NCBI GenBank assembly: GCA_905183005.1
Contig: CAJJDO010000090.1
Coordinates: forward strand, 62,001-126,000
Direction of reading: 5' to 3'
Origin: Paramecium pentaurelia
Taxonomy: Eukaryota; Ciliophora; Oligohymenophorea; Peniculida; Parameciidae
DNA: 64,000 nucleotides
Of the stretch, positions 34,401-47,789 are shown piece after piece. Under the pieces are notes generated by a model. It was given only the letters and a program-made list of their open reading frames with translations, searched no databases and was not told the origin of the DNA. The translations under genes and the position numbers were made by a program. The first letter of the stretch is position 1; each line of letters begins with the position of its first letter.

Positions 34401-37400
34401 TTTGATGTGCTTTACACATATAATATTGAATTTGTCTAATTTTATTATTATTATTTTAATTTATTAACATTTTCTTTTAAGTAATCATATTATTCAATTA
34501 AATCATATTAATACTTATTCAAAATACATCCCAGAATTGTATAGTTATCATTTCTTTCCTTAATAGTTTAGCTTATATTTGTTTCAAATAGACTTACTTT
34601 TTAAATGCTTATTGAATTGAAGTAAATTACTGATTTCTACTATATATTTTAAATAACATATATAAGATTTAAAGAATAAAGTGTTAGAATATTATTCATT
34701 TAACAATTTCTAAAAATTAATTTTGGAGTATTTATAAATCTTATTAAAGGTCCTATGTATATTCCTTCAAATATTAAGCCATTTATAAAAGTAATACAAT
34801 TTTCTAAAACAATAGCAGCATTATTTGATCCAGTAATTTCTAAAATCTCATTTTATGTTATTGTTTTTACTGATTATAAAAATTTATTAATAGAATCAAA
34901 ATTTTATATAATTTTAACATTATAAAAAGATATTTAATTTAAATCTGCAATTTATTAATAAAATTAGACATTAATTACTTGATTAAGTAAAGAAAGGCAA
35001 TTTTCTATAACAATATCCTTCAATAAAAGGTAATTAGAAAAAGAGGATGGAGATATTGATAATATTGAAGATGCCATTCTATTTTACACTTCAGAAAATA
35101 TTACATTAATAATAGAAAGATTTAATAAACTTGTTTGAGAATTGATATTTATACAACCTGATGTTTTTGATCTTAATAAGAGATCATTTTATGTTTAATT
35201 TATTGAAATATTGACTAATTATATTATTCCTTATCCAAAAGTAATTATATTGAAAACTGAACTTTTTGAAGCAAATATCGATTTAAATTTTGAATTAATA
35301 CAATGAATATATCCAGCTGACAATTAAAATACTCCTCCTATAGTATTAATTTAAAATACTTAGGAAATAAATGAATTAACTTTATCTTAATTTTATTCAA
35401 CTTCTGTAGTAATATTATAATATTCTTACCATAAACTAAGAGGCAATATATTATTATAATTTACATCAATATTCTATAATTATATTAATTAAGAAGTTAT
35501 AATTATGAAGGAGTTTGATGAATTAGTAAAAGCATTCTCATAGCAAATTAATCCATTAATATTAACATAACTAGATGTTGAAATGATATATATCAGACCA
35601 GCTGAATAAAGTAATGATCCTTCTGAATAAACATGCATAAAATTCTATTGAAATTTGATATTAAATATTTGAATATCTACATTTTAGTCAGATTCTATAA
35701 TAATTAGTGAAAGACGAACAATTTAAAAGGATTATAATAAAAGATTTTAATAAAATTACAAATTATTAATTTTAATCTTTCTACTAATTTCATTTAAATA
35801 AGATTTACTGGATGTGATTTAAATAAGAGATTCATCTAAGCTAATTTATTTAACTACCTTAACATTTTAAATCAAAATATCAACAAAACCTAATATTTGA
35901 ATTAATTAATTAATTGGATTATTCTATTCAATACAATGCAATGATAATTACACCTTAGTTTTTATATCTGATTATTCATAAAGTATATCTTGGATTACAA
36001 TTTAATAATTTTCAAATAGAAAAAATAAATGAATATTATTTGAATTAATAATTAATACATTTTGGATTAAGATTTAAAAACAATTTATATTGAACAAATA
36101 AATTGATTAATTATTACTAGATAATTTTGAATTTTATTCAAGAATTAATTCTGTCATTTCAATTATGACACTGCTAATTTGATAAGTTGAAAAAATAAGA
36201 AATAAATTTGAATTTTGAAATTAATTTAAAGTTGCTTTTAAATATTTAATTTTGCAAGGCATCTATTATTCAACTAATATTTGTATAGTTGAAAGAAACT
36301 AAGAATCAATAAATATATTTTATCTAACATAAATTTAAAATAAGGACAAATTATAACTAAATCCTATTATTCTAGATTTTGACACAATATTATTTATAAA
36401 TGAAAAGTTATTAATTTAAAGATCCATTTAACTAGAACAGTCTAAAAAAGAAGAGTTAGTAAATTTACTATCTTGAATTGTTAAATTTTAAAAAATTAAT
36501 GAAGTATCATTAAATTGATTATACATAAAATAAAAGACAGAAGAATTTAGTAATTCACATTCCTTAATGAATAAATTTTTGATAAAAATAGTAAATTTAT
36601 TCTTTGCAAATTTAAAAATTTATGAGTTTATTATTATAGAATTTGAAATAGTCATAGTTTCTATTGATATTTAGCCCACAAAATCCCATAAAAGTAGATT
36701 TAATAATGAAGAGTTATTAATATTAGTATTGATTATAGATATGTTTGTAAAATTAATATCACCAAAAATTAAAGAATTGATAATAGGATCAGCATTATTT
36801 ATGAAACTATCTTTAATCATAAAATCTGTTAAAGATAAATCAACTTTATTGTTATTATTTAAGAATTCAAATTTACTAACTGAATTAGAATCAAAGATAA
36901 ATCCTAAATTATTCATTTCTATAGAATCATATAAGTAGATTTAAATTATACCTTAAAATAAAAAAAATAAAGTTTCCTTTGAATTTAATATTATTTTGAT
37001 TTTTTATAAAGAAAATAATTGCTATTTTAAAGTATTTTTAGCTAAAATAGAAAAAGGGCGAAAGCAGAATTGTTCTTAAAAATCAAAGGTTGCTTTTAAA
37101 ACAATAGAATCAATCCCCATTTAATTGAAATAATCAATATCCAAATAATAATTGTAAAGAAAATTAAAAAATCTTATAGGGTCACATATATTTATAACCC
37201 TATCAATTTAAATAAAGTAATTGCATATCTAATTAATACAATATTTTGCTATTTTGGAATAAGTATTGAAATTTATAAATGGATCTAAGTAAGGTTTTAA
37301 ACATTATTTTGTATAAATTTCATTTTAATCATTGATTATAAATTAAGGTTATAATTACTAATTTAGATATAGAATTTATTACTTTAATATCATCATTTGA

Positions 37401-40132
37401 TCTCTTTGTACATAACTAACAAAGTTAAGGACAATCAGAACATTTTTCACCTCTTTAAACTCTCATTCTCTGTTTAAAATAATTTAAGTTACATTATTCA
37501 CAATAATATATGGATTGAATTTAGCAAATTAAACAATTTGAGTCACATTAATTTTAGATTTGAATTATATTATCAAAATCTTAGGATATTGGAGCAAATT
37601 ATAATCTAAAACTTTCAACTCTAATTCTCCACCTTTACATTAAATATGTTTTCTAAATCAATTCTTCATTCTCAATACATTATTAATGTTCTACAACATA
37701 TCCTTGTTAACAAATTACACAAGTAATATTTGAATGATATTTTAAACATTATTAACATTTAGATATGTGTATTTAACAATTATTCATTTCAGGAGAGTTA
37801 GAAAAATCTATTGAAGACAATGTACATAATTCTTGACTATTTTAATTAATAAAAGATCTTAAACAATTAGATACGTTTGGATCTTATAATAAACATTTCT
37901 CTAATGTGAAATCATATATATAATTTTCAATGCAAAGAGCACAACCTATTTTGAAATAATTTTAATTTATGTAAATCAAAGTAGATTATAAAGTGTTAAC
38001 AGTTGGAAAGTAACTTAAATATTCAAAACAATAAACACAATTCAATATTGGACATAATTTGCATTATTAGGTTGATGTAATATAATATGGAGGTATACAT
38101 TCATCAAGATTTTCATCCTTTTCAGAAGGATTTATTAAGATTTTTGCAGTACAGATACCATTAACAAATTCATAGCTATCTGAACAACTTGAACATTTAA
38201 TTTCATATAAAGTTACATAACAACTTTTACAAAAATCAATAGGACACACATAGCATTCATGTTAAGTTATCATATATTCTTCAATCTAACAAAAATTAAA
38301 AAACCTTAAAAATAAATATTAAGACAAATCATAATTGCCGACTTCATCCTGAATTGTGTTAATTTCCCAACAATAATTACACAAATTTAAATCTCTTCCA
38401 TCAAAATAAAAATAAATGTTTTCAGATCCCATCATAGTTTCTTCTATACTCCCAATAGATTTTAGATAAAGATCTGTATTACAATTTGGATTAGTATACC
38501 ATTCTTTAGGGTTATTATAACATTCATAACAACTGATAAAATTCTCACTTATAATTGATGGACTATTATTATAATAAATATATACCATTTAAAACACTCT
38601 CCATTAAATTCAAAAAAACCTTATAAACAATTTAGATTTTAATCTTCATTGTGTTATTCAATAATTTTTATTTTTTATTATTAATCTGTAAAACATATTT
38701 CATTCTTATCAATTGAATTATAAGGACATATACAAACTTTATATTCTTAAAGATAAATTCTTTTTGATTCCTCATAACAAGACAAACAATTAGAGCTAGA
38801 TGGACCATCACATTCCTTACAACTAAAATGGCAACCTTACATATTAATAGATTAATCACAATTATAAAACATTAAATTTCTAACATTTATATTCAAATAG
38901 TTCTTATTTTACTTTTAAATATTGCCATACTGTAATTTAAATTATATATTATTAAATTAAATTACTTCAAAATTATCATTAATTTCAAAATTCTAACCAT
39001 TTTAATAAAACTTTATTATAATCTAAAATATATTAGATTTTAATTAAATAAACAAATAATGCCAAATATTAATTATGCTTTTAGGTATAATAAATTCTTT
39101 TTAAATTAAATATGGATTATTTTAAAAATCAATATTTATAGCAGGAAATGTGTAATCATAAGTTGTAATTATTATTTTATTATTTTGCTTTGATATTTAA
39201 TAAAACAATTAAAAGGCTGCTAAATTACTATTTTAATAAATAGTATCATCTAAGTTAGGATTTAATTTTATAAATTAATATGTAAATACTTAATCTATTT
39301 CTACAATTTCTAAGATTCTAAGCCATCCTAAAAGAATAAATGAATCACAATTAATCTACTCTGATATATAAACATTTTAGTCTAAATAATTCAAATTCAT
39401 ATCTTATATTTTTAACTAATCTTCATTTATTTAGCAAATACAATTATTAATTGTTTAAAAAGCATCATTTATAAAATTACTTATATCACTATTAGGTTAA
39501 AGATCTTCTATTGTAAAATCTTATAATATAATGGAACCAGGAAATGATGAAAATATTGTTCCTAATTCAATATCTAGAATCTTAGATTTTATTACTTTAT
39601 AGCTACCTCCAAAAGTCAAAATGACATTATTTACTTAAAATGGATATTTAATCTATAATTATTATCTGAATATTATATTTTAATTTTTTGCCAATATCAA
39701 ATCTAGTTTATTTACTTATGGCCATTGGTAAATAGATAATAAATACCAAATATTTTCATAATCAAATTCATCTATGCTTATATCAAATTTATTTTGCATA
39801 TTATCATTGCTAATAAATCTAATCATCTTAATTATAGATTTCTAACCATAATCTAAACAATCATAATAAATCAGATTCAGACTTTGTTACTCAAAATCTA
39901 TTGCATTATGTAACTAATAACAATTGCTATCTAATTATCCATATAGCCCATTTTATGCTATAATACTTAAGGGATTATATTTTGACCAAATACCATAAGT
40001 GAAGCAATTTGAAATTGAGTAGTTTTCATCATTTATTTAAATGTTTTTCCTTTATATCTAATTCTTATTATTCAGTCTAGTTAATACTAAAACTTAATAA
40101 GTAAAAATAGGCAATATAATAAAAAATATCAT
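31436..40132 (-). CDS. giant surface membrane protein (Cys-rich, beta-helix-like, multi-TM), 2856 aa
   Basis: Starts with a signal peptide (MIFFIILPIFTYQVLVLTRL). After an N-terminal domain of ~390 residues come dense C-x-x-C repeats of the furin/EGF-like type (e.g. GCHFSCKECDGPSSSNCLSC), up to about residue 910. About 1400 residues of I/N/S-rich short strands follow, with patterns such as NIAEEKGGGLYIEL typical of parallel beta-helix surface proteins. A second Cys cluster (GVGDELCKIGHIGGLCEECD) precedes a C-terminal bundle of about seven membrane helices and a basic cytoplasmic tail. Introns: 38563-38585 (23), 37358-37382 (25), 32952-32978 (27, stopless), 32816-32838 (23), 32442-32469 (28). 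The exon sum is an exact multiple of three. Probably a large cell-surface adhesin or receptor of a ciliate-expanded class; ligand unknown. Confidence 0.88.
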
Positions 40133-40691
40133 ATTTATATATATATTAATTATTATTAATCCATCTTTATAGATTTAAACATATATTCAATATTAAATCA
40201 ATTTATCAAATTTTAATTAAAGTATCATTCAAATAAATAATATATTTAACATTTTATGTAAAAATATTCATATATAAGAGAAATAAAATTAAATAGTTGA
40301 AAGATACTCAATAAACAAAAGATTTATAACATATAATAAATAAATTATCTCTGAGATAATTAATAATAATCAATTAATTCAATTATAAGAAAAAATTTAT
40401 AAGATTTAAGTTACATTAAATAATAGTTAAAATAATTTATGTTTAACTAAAAAATGCAAAACTCAAATTATGTTTGATAATAAAATTTAGGAAATATTAT
40501 TAGATTAATATATATTTATATATAAATTATAATTAACATTTAAATCTTATAATATTATACACTTTTTAATTTCTTTCTAATATTTAAGAATTCTCTTATA
40601 TTGAATATTATAATCACATATTATTTAAACTAAAATTAATAATAGAATTAATAAGTAATTTATTTGATAAAGATAAAAATAAATAAAAAAT
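40133..40691. other. intergenic between two minus-strand genes
   Basis: About 560 bp, extremely AT-rich. Presumably the promoter of the giant surface-protein gene and the 3' flank of the next one. No coding signal. Confidence 0.5.
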
Positions 40692-41870
40692 TCACACTAA
40701 TTTAAGGGAAGTATTGATTCCTTTGAATGCATAATTTTTATCAATTTTTCTATCATTTTTTTCATTAGCTCTTGAAATAATTTTAGATACTAACAATTTA
40801 TTATTTGGCATTAATGTATTGTTATTTAAATTAGATGGTCCAAAGGATTTGATGATATCTAATTCTGGTTTCTATTCTTCAGCATCTGATTAATTATCAA
40901 TTAACATCATTTAATAAGAGTTTTCAATGTCATCTCGTTCAATCATTTAAGAATGACCTTCTTCATAGATTTCTTCAGTTTTAATTTCAAAAGGTGAAAC
41001 ATATTCTTAATCCTTTTTAGGTGTCTTATTCAAAGATGGAGCCATTTTAGGTAATTTAGGTTAAGTAAATTATTCTTTATTTTCAAAACTGATATAAACA
41101 CTATGATTAGATTCAATTTTATTTTTTTATTCTTGTAAATTTTTCTTAATCAAACATGTTTTAAGTGAATGAACAGTCATTAAATGTGTAATGTTAATTG
41201 GTTCATTGAGTGTAACTTTTAAGACTTCAATAGGCGTTTTTTATATACATTCAGTCCTGTCTATAAATAATTATAGATTCTTATTATAGCTAGTCATAAT
41301 TTCATTAAAAGGTTCATTTTACATTTATCTAAGAATTCCATCTAGATTAGATTCTACATCAGTTTTCATACTAATAGTTTCAGATCTTGATAATTATAAA
41401 CAATTAATAGAATCATCATATTGTTTAGAGAGAGTTTTAAAGTTAGTGAATAATTATTAAAGTAATCGCATTTTCTCATCTTCTAAACATTAACTAATTT
41501 AAATATGAAATCTTTCAACTTTATCTCTTTATTAATCATAATACTTTTGAATATCTTCTCTTTTAGCAATTAGAGCATTCATAAGTTTATCAATTTAAGG
41601 TATTGAATTATTGACTGATGTTATAAATTTAAGTATTTAATCTCTTCTATATTCTTCTTCTAGACCTGGAATTTCTTCAACTTTCATTCCTTTACCAACC
41701 ATATTAACAGCACATTTGGAACACAATTAAAGAGAAGATTCTTTTACAACATGATATTTGGCTTTTTTGTTTTAATGATTAACACATTAATTCAATTTAC
41801 GAGGTTTCTCATTATTTTAATCATTCAATTTAATTTTTGATGGAGTAAGCCTTTGTCTGATATTTGACAT
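40692..41870 (-). CDS. B-box-like zinc finger coiled-coil protein, 392 aa
   Basis: Uninterrupted 393-codon frame. After a basic N-terminus (MSNIRQRLTPSKIKL), residues about 28-60 read KLNQCVNHQNKKAKYHVV ... LCSKCAVNMV, a C-x2-H ... C-x2-C arrangement like the first half of a B-box zinc finger. A coiled coil follows (about 80-200; VNNSIPQIDKLMNALIAKRE), then a charged, probably disordered tail. The frame is open further upstream (to about 42000), but MSNIRQ is the natural start. B-box plus coiled-coil proteins act as scaffolds or E3-like factors; no RING is present here. Confidence 0.83.
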
Positions 41871-42276
41871 TGATGTAAATTTGAATTTAAATTATTTAAA
41901 ACAAGTAATAAAATATTCAATATTCATTAAATTTCTCATAGAGTACTCTTTCATATTCTTTACTAATAAGAGGGTCAGGACAGAATCTACTTTTAGTTTG
42001 GTCTGCTTTTTTGAGATTATATCTAATATTAATATTCACAATACATGGTACCTATATTTATATGAGTATGTAAGTATGCCTTAATTAGCAAGAGGTTGAA
42101 ACTCAGTGGATTAAATTTGTTTCTCTAATTGTTATCTATGAATGACAGCATATTTATCAATATTCATTGTTATTAAAAATATTGCTATTTTATATTGGAC
42201 TTCAGAAGAATTTTACATAATAAAATTATAGTAATAACCTTAATAAGTATAAGAATCTGATTATCTCTACACTATT
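41871..42276. other. divergent intergenic region
   Basis: About 400 bp between the start of the B-box gene and the first recognisable piece of the cystathionine gamma-lyase relic. Nothing else identified. Confidence 0.45.
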
Positions 42277-43090
42277 CCAAAATCATTCTCAACAAGAACC
42301 ATTAATTCAGGTTAGAATGCTGAATCAATTTCATAGTAATTTAAATTTTCCCATTCACTTAAACATCAGATTAACTTTATTCTTCTTTTGATTACACAAG
42401 ATTTGGTAATCTAATTAGAGCTGCTTTGGAAGAATGTATAGGAGATTATCATTTATGTGATCATGTTAACTCAAACATATACGATATTAGTAATATCACT
42501 TTAAAGAAACATTGAATTCAAGATCACTGCATTATTTTTCAATCTTATAAAATTAATTTAATTCAGAAACCAAATATATTTTGATTACTATATAATTATG
42601 AAAATTTTTTAGATATTTCGAATTGAGTATCAATTAGTATACTATGAATTTTTACATCTTATAGTTCAGTATTTAGAAAGCAACCCATTGGTTGAAAAGA
42701 TTATACAATTTGCATAGCCATCCTATTCATAATATTTGTTAAAAGACAATAAAGAGGATTTTGAATCATGATAAGTTTTTATGGTCAGGTAGGCTTTGAG
42801 GAAATTAGTAAATAATTAAAAGACTTGAAAATATTTACATTTGCTGAATCATTAGGAAGAGTTAAAAGTATAATGAATAAATTTTTATATCTTATTCAAT
42901 TATTTAATTATTCAATTACTTATATAGGTTTATTTGAAGTATAATATATTGAATAGAAATTATGAATTAATTAAATTACTTGTTAATGTAAGCAATTAAT
43001 TGGGAATCACAGACAATTTGGTTAGAGTTTCAATTGGTATTGAGAATGTTAAGGATTTAATAAATAATATGGAAAAAGCATTTAAATTGA
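42277..43090 (+). pseudogene. cystathionine gamma-lyase / Cys-Met metabolism PLP enzyme, pseudogene
   Basis: Fragments in the right order but in different frames: FSTRTINSGQNAE (N-terminus), then YTRFGNLIRAALEECIG (family text YSRxGNPTRxALE), then VQYLESNPLVEKIIQF, MISFYGQVGFEEISKQLKDL with FTFAESLGRVKSIM, and the C-terminal GITDNLVRVSIGIENVKDLI. Only ~250 bp lie between the second and third pieces, where the family needs roughly 800. The whole segment with the PLP-binding lysine (SxTK) is gone, and at least three frameshifts cannot be explained by introns. This is a dead gene. Its 3' end lies about 60 bp from the end of the Kelch gene on the opposite strand. An intact copy presumably exists elsewhere. 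Confidence 0.85.
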
Positions 43091-43150
43091 TTATATTTAT
43101 ATTAATTAATTTATATATAAATAAATCTTTAATTATAATATACAAATTAA

Positions 43151-44992
43151 TCAATCTATTATTAATAATTTGCCCAAATTACTTACTTTTAATTCTTAAA
43201 GTATTTCCATTAATTATTAATTGATATTAGTTTCTATTTATTAAAATGTATGTAATTAATAGGAATTCATATTTAATTATTGTCCATTCTAATGGATTAT
43301 AAATAATTAATTATCAATAGTAATTTATTATAATAAAGATCCTTTAAATTTGAGACTTTATAATTATTAACAATTTCCAATTTGATGATCAATAGGCTAA
43401 TCAAAATCAATAGAATATTTAATCACATTATCTATATCAGAAGATTGTCTGCCACCAAAAGTGATGAAATCCAATTTATTCTAATTAGATTTACAAATAA
43501 ATGTGCAAGCCTCAATTGGATTATGTAATGTAATTCCAAACATTTCCCAGGATTTCAAATCAGGATTGTAGATCTCAATTGTATTGATTCTAGTTTTAAA
43601 AGTATTAAATCCTCCTGCAACTAATACTTTACCATTATGTTAGATCATAAAAGAACTACATCTTTTTTCATTTAACTTTGGTAACACTTCCCATTAATTA
43701 ATATTTATATTATATCTTTCACATGAATCCAAAATTCCTTAATCATCATTACCATAGTATCTTCCTCCAGCAACATATATATAATTATCTACTAATTAAT
43801 AACTAAAAGCATATCTTGCTTAATTCATTTTAGCTAATTTAGTAAATTGACCAAAATTAGATTCCAATTTAATAATATCATTACTTATTTAATTCATCTA
43901 GTTATTAACTCCTCCCATAATGATTAAACTTCCATCATTTAATAATAATGCTCCTGAATATAAATTTATTTTATTTGATAATATTTAAGTTGATTAAATA
44001 TATTCTTTAAATTTTTATTATTTTGATTAATTCTGATCTTTAAAATAAACCTTATTAATCCTATAAATAACATCTTCTTATATTATTACAATATAAGACA
44101 TGATCTATTTTTAAATTACTCCTAATTCAAAAGTGTAATCAGCTATACTAAATTCTTTCAGACATTCATTTGATATAGAATTAAACAATTTATTTTTATA
44201 AGTTCTTAGTTCTAAATTAGAAATCTCTCCTCTTTCTATAGATAAAGTGTCACTACCAAAAAATTAAATTGAATAATTCTCTATTTAAATTCCTTTTTAT
44301 AATACTCTTGGTTTTTAATTATTTGTCTTACCTATATATGTTATCTATTTTGTAAAATCAATAACTTAATGTTTATCAATTATACCTTCAGCTGATTATC
44401 CACCCAAAATAAATAATTCTTTCTTCTCATTTTAATACAATACTCCTTATTCTATTCCATAATGTAATTTTAAATTCAATAATACCCATTTTTAATTCTC
44501 AAATTTTTCAATTTTCTTTGATCTTTTTCTTACATCTGTATATCCACCAAATGCATATATTTTTTATTCATATAATATAGCAAAGAATGTTGCACGACGA
44601 CAATTCATAGGAGCAATCATTTCCCATTTACCTTTCTAAAAATCATAACATTCACAACTATTCAAAATACCTTCACTTCCTTAACCATATGAACGTCCCT
44701 AATTTATTAACAATATATTCTATACTCCCATAGCATATAATTTTTAATCATATTTATTATATATTAGTTAATGTGTATATCTTGGAATATTCATTGATGG
44801 TAGGTTCCTAAAAATATTCTCATCCACATTGTATCGATAAACATTATTACTAACTTCCTAATAATTCTCATTAATTCCACCACTTAGATAAACTGTACTT
44901 TCATTTATCTACACACATGCCATATTTTTTAAAACTATCTAATCATTAAACAAAATCTAATACATTTGGAGTCTCATTTCTTGTGAATTCAT
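43151..44992 (-). CDS. Kelch-repeat protein, 613 aa
   Basis: One open frame of 614 codons, no introns, TGA at 43151-43153. Repeated Kelch signatures are seen: NESTVYLSGGINEN, ILYEQKIYAFGGYTDV, LFILGGQSAEG, SLIIMGGVNNQ, YIYVAGGRYYGNDDQG and KVLVAGGFNTFKT, each followed at spacing by a Trp (KWEMIAP, QWEVLPK, SWEMFG). They make up at least six blades, so one or two beta-propellers. No BTB or F-box is seen; the N-terminus goes straight into the repeats. Probably a protein-binding scaffold. Confidence 0.9.
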
Positions 44993-45136
44993 CTTTTAAT
45001 GTGTTGTAAATCAATAATATATTAGGAAAACCAAAAAAATAACATTGTTTTTCTGGAATTGTTTTTTATGTTGATTATTCTATTCCCATTCTTTATTTAT
45101 TTATATTTTAGAATATTTAAATATGTATTAAATAAT

Positions 45137-46023
45137 ATGATTATTTTATTTTGTTTCTTTATATTAGCTTTATCTGATTGTTCTAGTAATCCCTTCACAC
45201 CCTAATATTTAAATCTACTACATAATCTCGAAATAGATGTAAAACAATACAATACTTATATATTGACTACACCTAAAGATTAAGTACTTAAATTCTCAAT
45301 TATAATTAGACATTAACCATATGTTCAAAAATGAATTCCTAATCTTGTTGTACAACTGAAACTGAGACATTCTTTCAATCTATTATTTCTAAATATCAAT
45401 CTAAATTGTTAGACAATAATAGTGAATTATAAAACTTATTGAAGTCATTTGAATCAGATATTAAAATATGTGGATTATTAAATAATACTTCATTTGAAAA
45501 TTCTTATATTGGATCAGATAGTATAGATAATTATAAATTGTAATTATAATAATTAGCTAAACTATAAGCTGGATTTTTGTAAGGAAATCTATGTATATTA
45601 TGTGCAGCATCAAATGATACAAAATTTATATAGAACAATAAAATAATTGCATTAAAATCTAATTATGACACTTATATAAATAACCTTATTAATTAATATG
45701 ACTCTTTGTAAAGTCAGATTATCAATTTTAAATAGTTTGTTTTGGATTATTATTTAAATTATACAGATACATTGAATTGTAGTAGTGTTTTAGAAGAGTT
45801 TCTATAATCTTGGTAAAATGTAGTGGTGTGTCCAGGAAATAATTGTGAATCATATATAAAAAATACAATTTAACCTTTAGGTTTTAGACAATTATTGGCT
45901 GATGATTATTATATATTCAGTGAAACAGATGGAATAGATGTATATATAGAAGTAACTGGAGAATTAATAGCATTAAAGAATTTAATAGTTATTTTGACTA
46001 TAACATTTATACTATTGTTATGA
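45137..46023 (+). CDS. secreted/anchored surface protein, 286 aa
   Basis: Signal peptide MIILFCFFILALSDCSSN. A Cys-containing, N-glycosylation-site-rich extracellular part follows (TICSKMNSQSCCTTETE; NNTSF, NYTDT, NCSS). The C-terminus ends in a hydrophobic stretch (LKNLIVILTITFILLL) with no cytoplasmic tail, as in GPI-anchored or tail-anchored surface proteins. One 26-nt intron (45284-45309) is needed for the frame. No family recognised. It lies 61 bp upstream of the haemoglobin gene on the same strand. Confidence 0.82.
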
Positions 46024-46084
46024 TAAAATTTGTTTATATTGATAATTAATATATATATATATATATTTTAAATATAATTAATAT

Positions 46085-46471
46085 ATGGATCAGAGTATGT
46101 TTGAGTTATTTGGAGGTGATGGACAGATATCAGATTTGATAGATCAATTTTATTATAAGGTGTTATTCGATCAAAGTTTGAGAAGCATGTTTTTAAAAGC
46201 AGACATGACTAGAGTTAGATTATAATAAAAGACTTTTTTTGCTTAAATGTTCGGTTGTATTCATACCAAATACACTGGAAAGTATTATTACTAATGAATA
46301 TAAAGAGATCTAATTGAAGTGCATAAGAATTTGAGTATAACTGATCAACAATTCGATAGATTCTTACATCACCTTAAATGTATATTAGCTGACATGAATA
46401 AATCTTAAGAATTGATTGATTAAATATTGAAGAAAGTAGACAGCCATAGACATTTTATTGTGTTTAAATGA
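46085..46471 (+). CDS. truncated haemoglobin (group I type), 120 aa
   Basis: MDQSMFELFGGDGQISDLID. It carries the family hallmarks: GG near the N-terminus, the B-helix FY pair (Tyr23, expected at B10), LQQKTFFAQMFG for helix E, YTGKDL, the proximal histidine His72 in EVHKNL, then ITDQQFDRFLHHL. One 24-nt intron (46281-46304) interrupts YTGK/DL; its in-frame TGA makes the splice certain. 120 residues agrees with the short Paramecium haemoglobins, which bind oxygen in the cytosol. Its end is 29 bp from the end of the convergent OSBP gene. Confidence 0.95.
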
Positions 46472-46500
46472 TATATATTCATTATTTTTTTCTTCTATTA

Positions 46501-47789
46501 TCAATGTCTTTAAAATTCTATTCCTCCAATTTCAATTTTGCTCTATAATAAAGATATTATTTATAAATACTTTTATGCATCCTCCATCTTTTAATTCCTC
46601 ATCAGAATGAGATCATTTCTTTTAGTAGTATCAGATTCTAATATTTCCTATGGTGAAATCCACTTCTTCTTTTCTTCATCTATCTACCAAACGTTTTCTT
46701 CTCCAAATAGCAATCCTTCCAACCATGATCCTATTCCTTATTAAATAAGAGTCCTACATAATTATTATTCACAATTACTCTGTTTTATTTCCATTTTCAT
46801 CTATTTTCACTTCAAAAATATCCACTTCTACAATATCAAAGATCTTAGCCTATTCTTATGACTTAAAGAATGAAGTTATCTTAGACATCATTCCTTCAGC
46901 ATTGTAATTAAAAGAAATAACTGATTTCACACCAGGTCCTTCCACAATCATCTTCCCTTACCAATTCAAGATTCGGTCTCCCATCATCAATCCAGTTATT
47001 TCCCTTTTATATATCTATATACATTATTACATAGTTGGTCTCTATTTACATTTATAGACAGCACCATTGTTAAAGACTATGGTTTATCTACCAGACTAAA
47101 CTCCTGTTAATGAATTCACTGTCTTATGAATTTATATTTCTAATCTGTCATCACCATATATTTTATAATTATTTCCTAATATGTAATAATATGAAATTGG
47201 TGGATCAAAAGAAGTTTATTCTCCGAAGAATTATGTTCCATCCTCTTTAACTAACTATAAATTTTTGATACTATATTATTACCTAAAGAGTCTCTCCTAT
47301 TAATGGATCTAAAGGAGATTTCATTTTTGTTATCTCACCATTACAATGTAATCCAGATATCTATAATATAATATATATATATATACTTAATAAGCTGATA
47401 TATATTTAATCTATTCAATTGGTGATAAGTGACTACATCTTTCCAATAAATTACTAAATGTATGTCCTCTTATATTTATAATTATGTTATTTTACATAGC
47501 CACTCCATGTAAGAAACTCATATCTAAAGATATAGCAATAGGTTTGCTAATTTACATCAAAGATCCGAAATTTCCTGTCATAATCTTTCCACTTATTTAT
47601 TTAAACAAACTTGCTGCCACTTTTTATGTTTCAGAATTGTCTTCTCCAAATGATAAATTTAGACCTCCTAATATTATAATATATCATGTACTAACCTTGT
47701 TGATGAGCTGCCTTATGTCTATGAACTGGAAATTGTTAGACTTATTAACCATTTTGATTGTCATTCTATTTTTTAAATCCAAACCACAT
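46501..47789 (-). CDS. oxysterol-binding protein-related protein, 395 aa
   Basis: A lone ORD domain without PH domain or FFAT motif. Visible family text includes MKSPLDPLIGETLQ (for NPxxGE), EQTSFDPPISYYYI, IVFNNGAVYKC, KMIVEGPG and GSWLEGLLFGEENVW. The usual EQVSHHPP fingerprint is changed to EQTSFDPP, so the histidine pair that contacts PI4P in other family members is missing here. Sterol or lipid transfer at membrane contacts is the family function; the PI4P-exchange step is doubtful in this copy. Introns: 47668-47695 (28), 47361-47386 (26), 47255-47282 (28), 46754-46772 (19, very short). Confidence 0.9.
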
